Source: Comamonas sp. lk
Lineage (GTDB): Bacteria; Pseudomonadota; Gammaproteobacteria; Burkholderiales; Burkholderiaceae_C
Assembly: GCA_945875225.1 (NCBI GenBank)
Contig: CAMCJY010000089.1
Coordinates: forward strand, 1 to 7,397
Reading direction: 5' to 3'
DNA: 7,397 nucleotides
Below are positions 6,171-7,397 of this stretch, one piece after another. The translations under genes and the position numbers were made by a program. The notes beneath the pieces are model-generated. The model did not search any database. It saw nothing but the letters and a program-made list of their open reading frames with translations, and was not told the DNA's origin. The first letter of the stretch is position 1; every line of letters starts with the position of its first letter.

Positions 6171-6826
6171 GCACCAGCCTGGCGGCGGGCTTAGATGCGG
6201 GGCTCGATGCGCTGGCTTTAGACCTTAACCTCGCCCAGTGCCAGGCCTTGCTGGACTACCTGGCGCTGCTGCAGAAATGGAACCAGGTCTACAACCTGAC
6301 GGCGGTGCGCGACCCGCAAGCCATGCTTAGCCAGCATCTTTTGGACTGCCTGGCCGTGGTTGCGCCGCTGCGTGCGCAACTTGCAAGCCTGGCTTCGCCG
6401 GGCCCGATACGCGTGCTCGACGTAGGCTCGGGCGCCGGTTTGCCGGGCCTGGTGTTGGCGATCTGTTTGCCGGATGTGCGGGTCGATTGCGTGGACACCG
6501 TGGCCAAGAAGTCCAGCTTTATCCAGCAAGCGACGCTAAGCCTGGGCCTAGGCAATTTGCGCGGGCTGCATGCGCGGGTGGAAAAGTTGGGCGCCGCTTA
6601 CCAGGTGGTCAGCGCCCGCGCCTTTTCTTCTTTGCCAGATTTGGTGGCCGGGTCTGACCAGGCTTTGTTAGCCGGCGGCCTCTGGATGGCGATGAAAGGC
6701 AAGATCCCGGATGAAGAAATCCAGGCGCTGCCGCCGCAGGTGCAGGCGTTCCACGTGGAGCCTTTGCAGGTGCCGGGGCTGGACGCCCAGCGCTGCGTGG
6801 TGTGGATGCGCCGCGTAAGCGTATGA
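6167..6826 (+). CDS. rsmG: RsmG (GidB), 16S rRNA m7G527 methyltransferase
   Basis: This cytoplasmic enzyme transfers a methyl group from S-adenosylmethionine to N7 of G527 (E. coli numbering) in the 530 loop of 16S rRNA; in other bacteria loss of it gives low-level streptomycin resistance. The 219 residues match the family length. Visible features are the N-terminal KWNQVYNLTAVRD (37-49), the SAM-binding loop LDVGSGAGLPGL (84-95), acidic motif II at CVDTVAKKSSFI (108-119), and the conserved SARAF block (149-153) that follows the motif IV region. GTG at 6167 overlaps the mnmG stop in a 4-bp GTGA junction, the usual arrangement for translational coupling, so no separate promoter is expected. 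Gene order mnmG-rsmG is a classic origin-proximal pair. The frame looks intact with nothing missing. Confidence 0.97.
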   Translation: MSTSLAAGLDAGLDALALDLNLAQCQALLDYLALLQKWNQVYNLTAVRDPQAMLSQHLLDCLAVVAPLRAQLASLASPGPIRVLDVGSGAGLPGLVLAICLPDVRVDCVDTVAKKSSFIQQATLSLGLGNLRGLHARVEKLGAAYQVVSARAFSSLPDLVAGSDQALLAGGLWMAMKGKIPDEEIQALPPQVQAFHVEPLQVPGLDAQRCVVWMRRVSV

Positions 6827-6868
6827 GTAGGCCGACGCAGGCGCTGCATCGAGCGCATAGACAGGCCC

Positions 6869-6884
6869 TGTTTCACGTGAAACA
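6869..6884. promoter_or_regulatory. parS: Perfect parS site (ParB-binding)
   Basis: TGTTTCACGTGAAACA is a 16-bp perfect palindrome identical to the consensus parS recognised by chromosomal ParB/Spo0J proteins. It lies 43 bp after the rsmG stop and 1,278 bp from the other parS-like site in mnmG. Its position next to mnmG-rsmG is where parS and parAB commonly occur; parA and parB would be expected beyond the window end. Confidence 0.95.
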
Positions 6885-6900
6885 CGCGATCACGTAAACT
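6872..6900 (+). promoter_or_regulatory. Putative promoter of the LysE-family gene overlapping parS
   Basis: TTCACG (6872-6877) as -35 and TAAACT (6895-6900) as -10 each match consensus at 4 of 6 positions with the ideal 17-bp spacing. The predicted start would be near 6907, giving a leader of about 20 nt. The -35 lies wholly within parS, so bound ParB could block it. This is prediction by eye only. Confidence 0.35.
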
Positions 6901-6927
6901 CGCCCCCTTGTTTCCTTAAGGTTTGCG

Positions 6928-7397
6928 ATGCTTGGCGTCACCGATTACGGCACTTTTGTGGCTGCCGTCCTGATTTTTCTTCTCATCCCCGGGCCGGGCA
7001 ATTTGGCGCTGGTGCTTTCCACCAGCAAAGGTGGCATGCGCGGCGGCTTGGCGGCGACCCTCGGAGTGATTCTGGGTGACCAGGTCTTGATGTGGATGGC
7101 GGTGGCGGGTGTGGCCGCTTTGCTTAGCCATTACCCGACAGCGTTTCATTTGGTGCAATGGGTGGGCGCGGCTTACCTGGCTTGGCTGGGCGCCTATATG
7201 TTGTTTGCCAAGCCCGGTGCGCCTTCGCCCATCGAGATTCGGCCCAGCCAGTTTTTGCGCCAAGCATTTTTCATTACTTTGCTGAACCCTAAAGCAATTC
7301 TGTTTTACATGGCCTTTTTCCCACTGTTTGTCGACCCGCTGCGCCAGCAGGGCGTGCTCACCTATGGCGTTATGGCGGCGACTATTGCTGCGCTCAC
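6928..7397 (+). CDS. LysE/RhtB-family exporter, 3' truncated by the window
   Basis: The first 156 residues of an inner-membrane transporter of the LysE/RhtB superfamily, whose characterised members export amino acids such as lysine, threonine or homoserine lactone. The frame is open to the end of the window; about a quarter of a typical ~205-residue protein is missing. Visible family features are the first helix followed by IPGPGNLALVLS (20-31), the glycine-rich GGMRGGLAATLGVILGD (35-51) leading to helix 2, a third helix around 73-92, and LLNPKAILFYMAFFPLFVD (118-136), the hallmark LNPK segment. The ATG at 6928 is preceded by TAAGG with a 6-nt spacer, a good Shine-Dalgarno. It follows rsmG in the same direction after 101 bp containing parS. 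Substrate cannot be predicted from sequence. Its insertion between rsmG and the expected parAB genes is an inference on order only. Confidence 0.93.
   Translation, partial: MLGVTDYGTFVAAVLIFLLIPGPGNLALVLSTSKGGMRGGLAATLGVILGDQVLMWMAVAGVAALLSHYPTAFHLVQWVGAAYLAWLGAYMLFAKPGAPSPIEIRPSQFLRQAFFITLLNPKAILFYMAFFPLFVDPLRQQGVLTYGVMAATIAAL

Larger units (their letters stand above)
6827..6927. other. Intergenic region between rsmG and the LysE-family gene
   Basis: This 101-bp region contains, in order, a weak inverted repeat GCGCT-gcatcg-AGCGC (6841-6856) with no T-run, the perfect parS (6869-6884), a possible -10 (TAAACT, 6895-6900), and a Shine-Dalgarno TAAGG (6917-6921) for the next gene. I see no strong terminator after rsmG, so readthrough into the LysE-family gene is possible. 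Confidence 0.6.

Noticed and set aside
6747..6762. A third parS-like palindrome (GTTCCACGTGGAGC) inside rsmG
   Set aside because: It matches parS at only 11 of 16 positions and is fully explained by common GC-rich codons for Phe-His-Val-Glu; mismatches fall in positions important for ParB.
6841..6856. Hairpin GCGCT-gcatcg-AGCGC as an rsmG terminator
   Set aside because: Only 5 bp of stem and no T-run afterwards; not sufficient for an intrinsic terminator.
1..7397. DnaA boxes or an origin of replication within the window
   Set aside because: I found no TTATCCACA-type boxes and no AT-rich unwinding region; the origin is probably nearby but outside.

Overview
The window is a GC-rich stretch of chromosome that looks like a member of the Burkholderiales, most probably Comamonadaceae. 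I infer this from protein flavour and codon usage, not from a database search. Six genes and one partial gene fill it, and there are no mobile elements, CRISPR arrays, tRNAs or rRNAs that I can see.

Layout. (1) Bases 1-563 (+): C-terminal end of a Cu+-type P1B ATPase (CopA-like), cut by the window start. (2) 586-1707 (-): NemA-like Old Yellow Enzyme / alkene reductase, convergent with the ATPase across a 22-bp gap. (3) 1820-3022 (+): YbfB/YjiJ-type MFS transporter, divergent from the reductase. (4) 3023-3251: convergent intergenic region with a perfect 22-bp palindrome running into a strongly G-rich tract. (5) 3252-4007 (-): class II aldolase/adducin-family protein with an intact metal-binding His set but Gly at the position of the catalytic Glu. 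(6) 4140-6170 (+): mnmG (gidA), overlapping by 4 bp (7) 6167-6826 (+): rsmG (gidB). (8) 6928-7397 (+): start of a LysE/RhtB-family exporter, cut by the window end.

How they fit together. mnmG and rsmG form the classic pair found close to the replication origin: MnmG modifies the wobble uridine of some tRNAs (with MnmE) and RsmG methylates 16S rRNA. In many bacteria parA and parB follow them. Consistent with this, the window carries two ParB-binding parS sites: a perfect 16-bp site between rsmG and the LysE gene (6869-6884), and a 15/16 match inside the mnmG coding sequence (5591-5606). They are the most notable non-coding feature. The downstream site overlaps a plausible -35 element for the LysE-family gene, and the putative mnmG promoter has the same TCACGTG heptamer at the same distance from its -10. 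The genes upstream of mnmG are ordinary accessory metabolism and transport genes without an evident shared pathway. I see no clearly new multi-gene system here.
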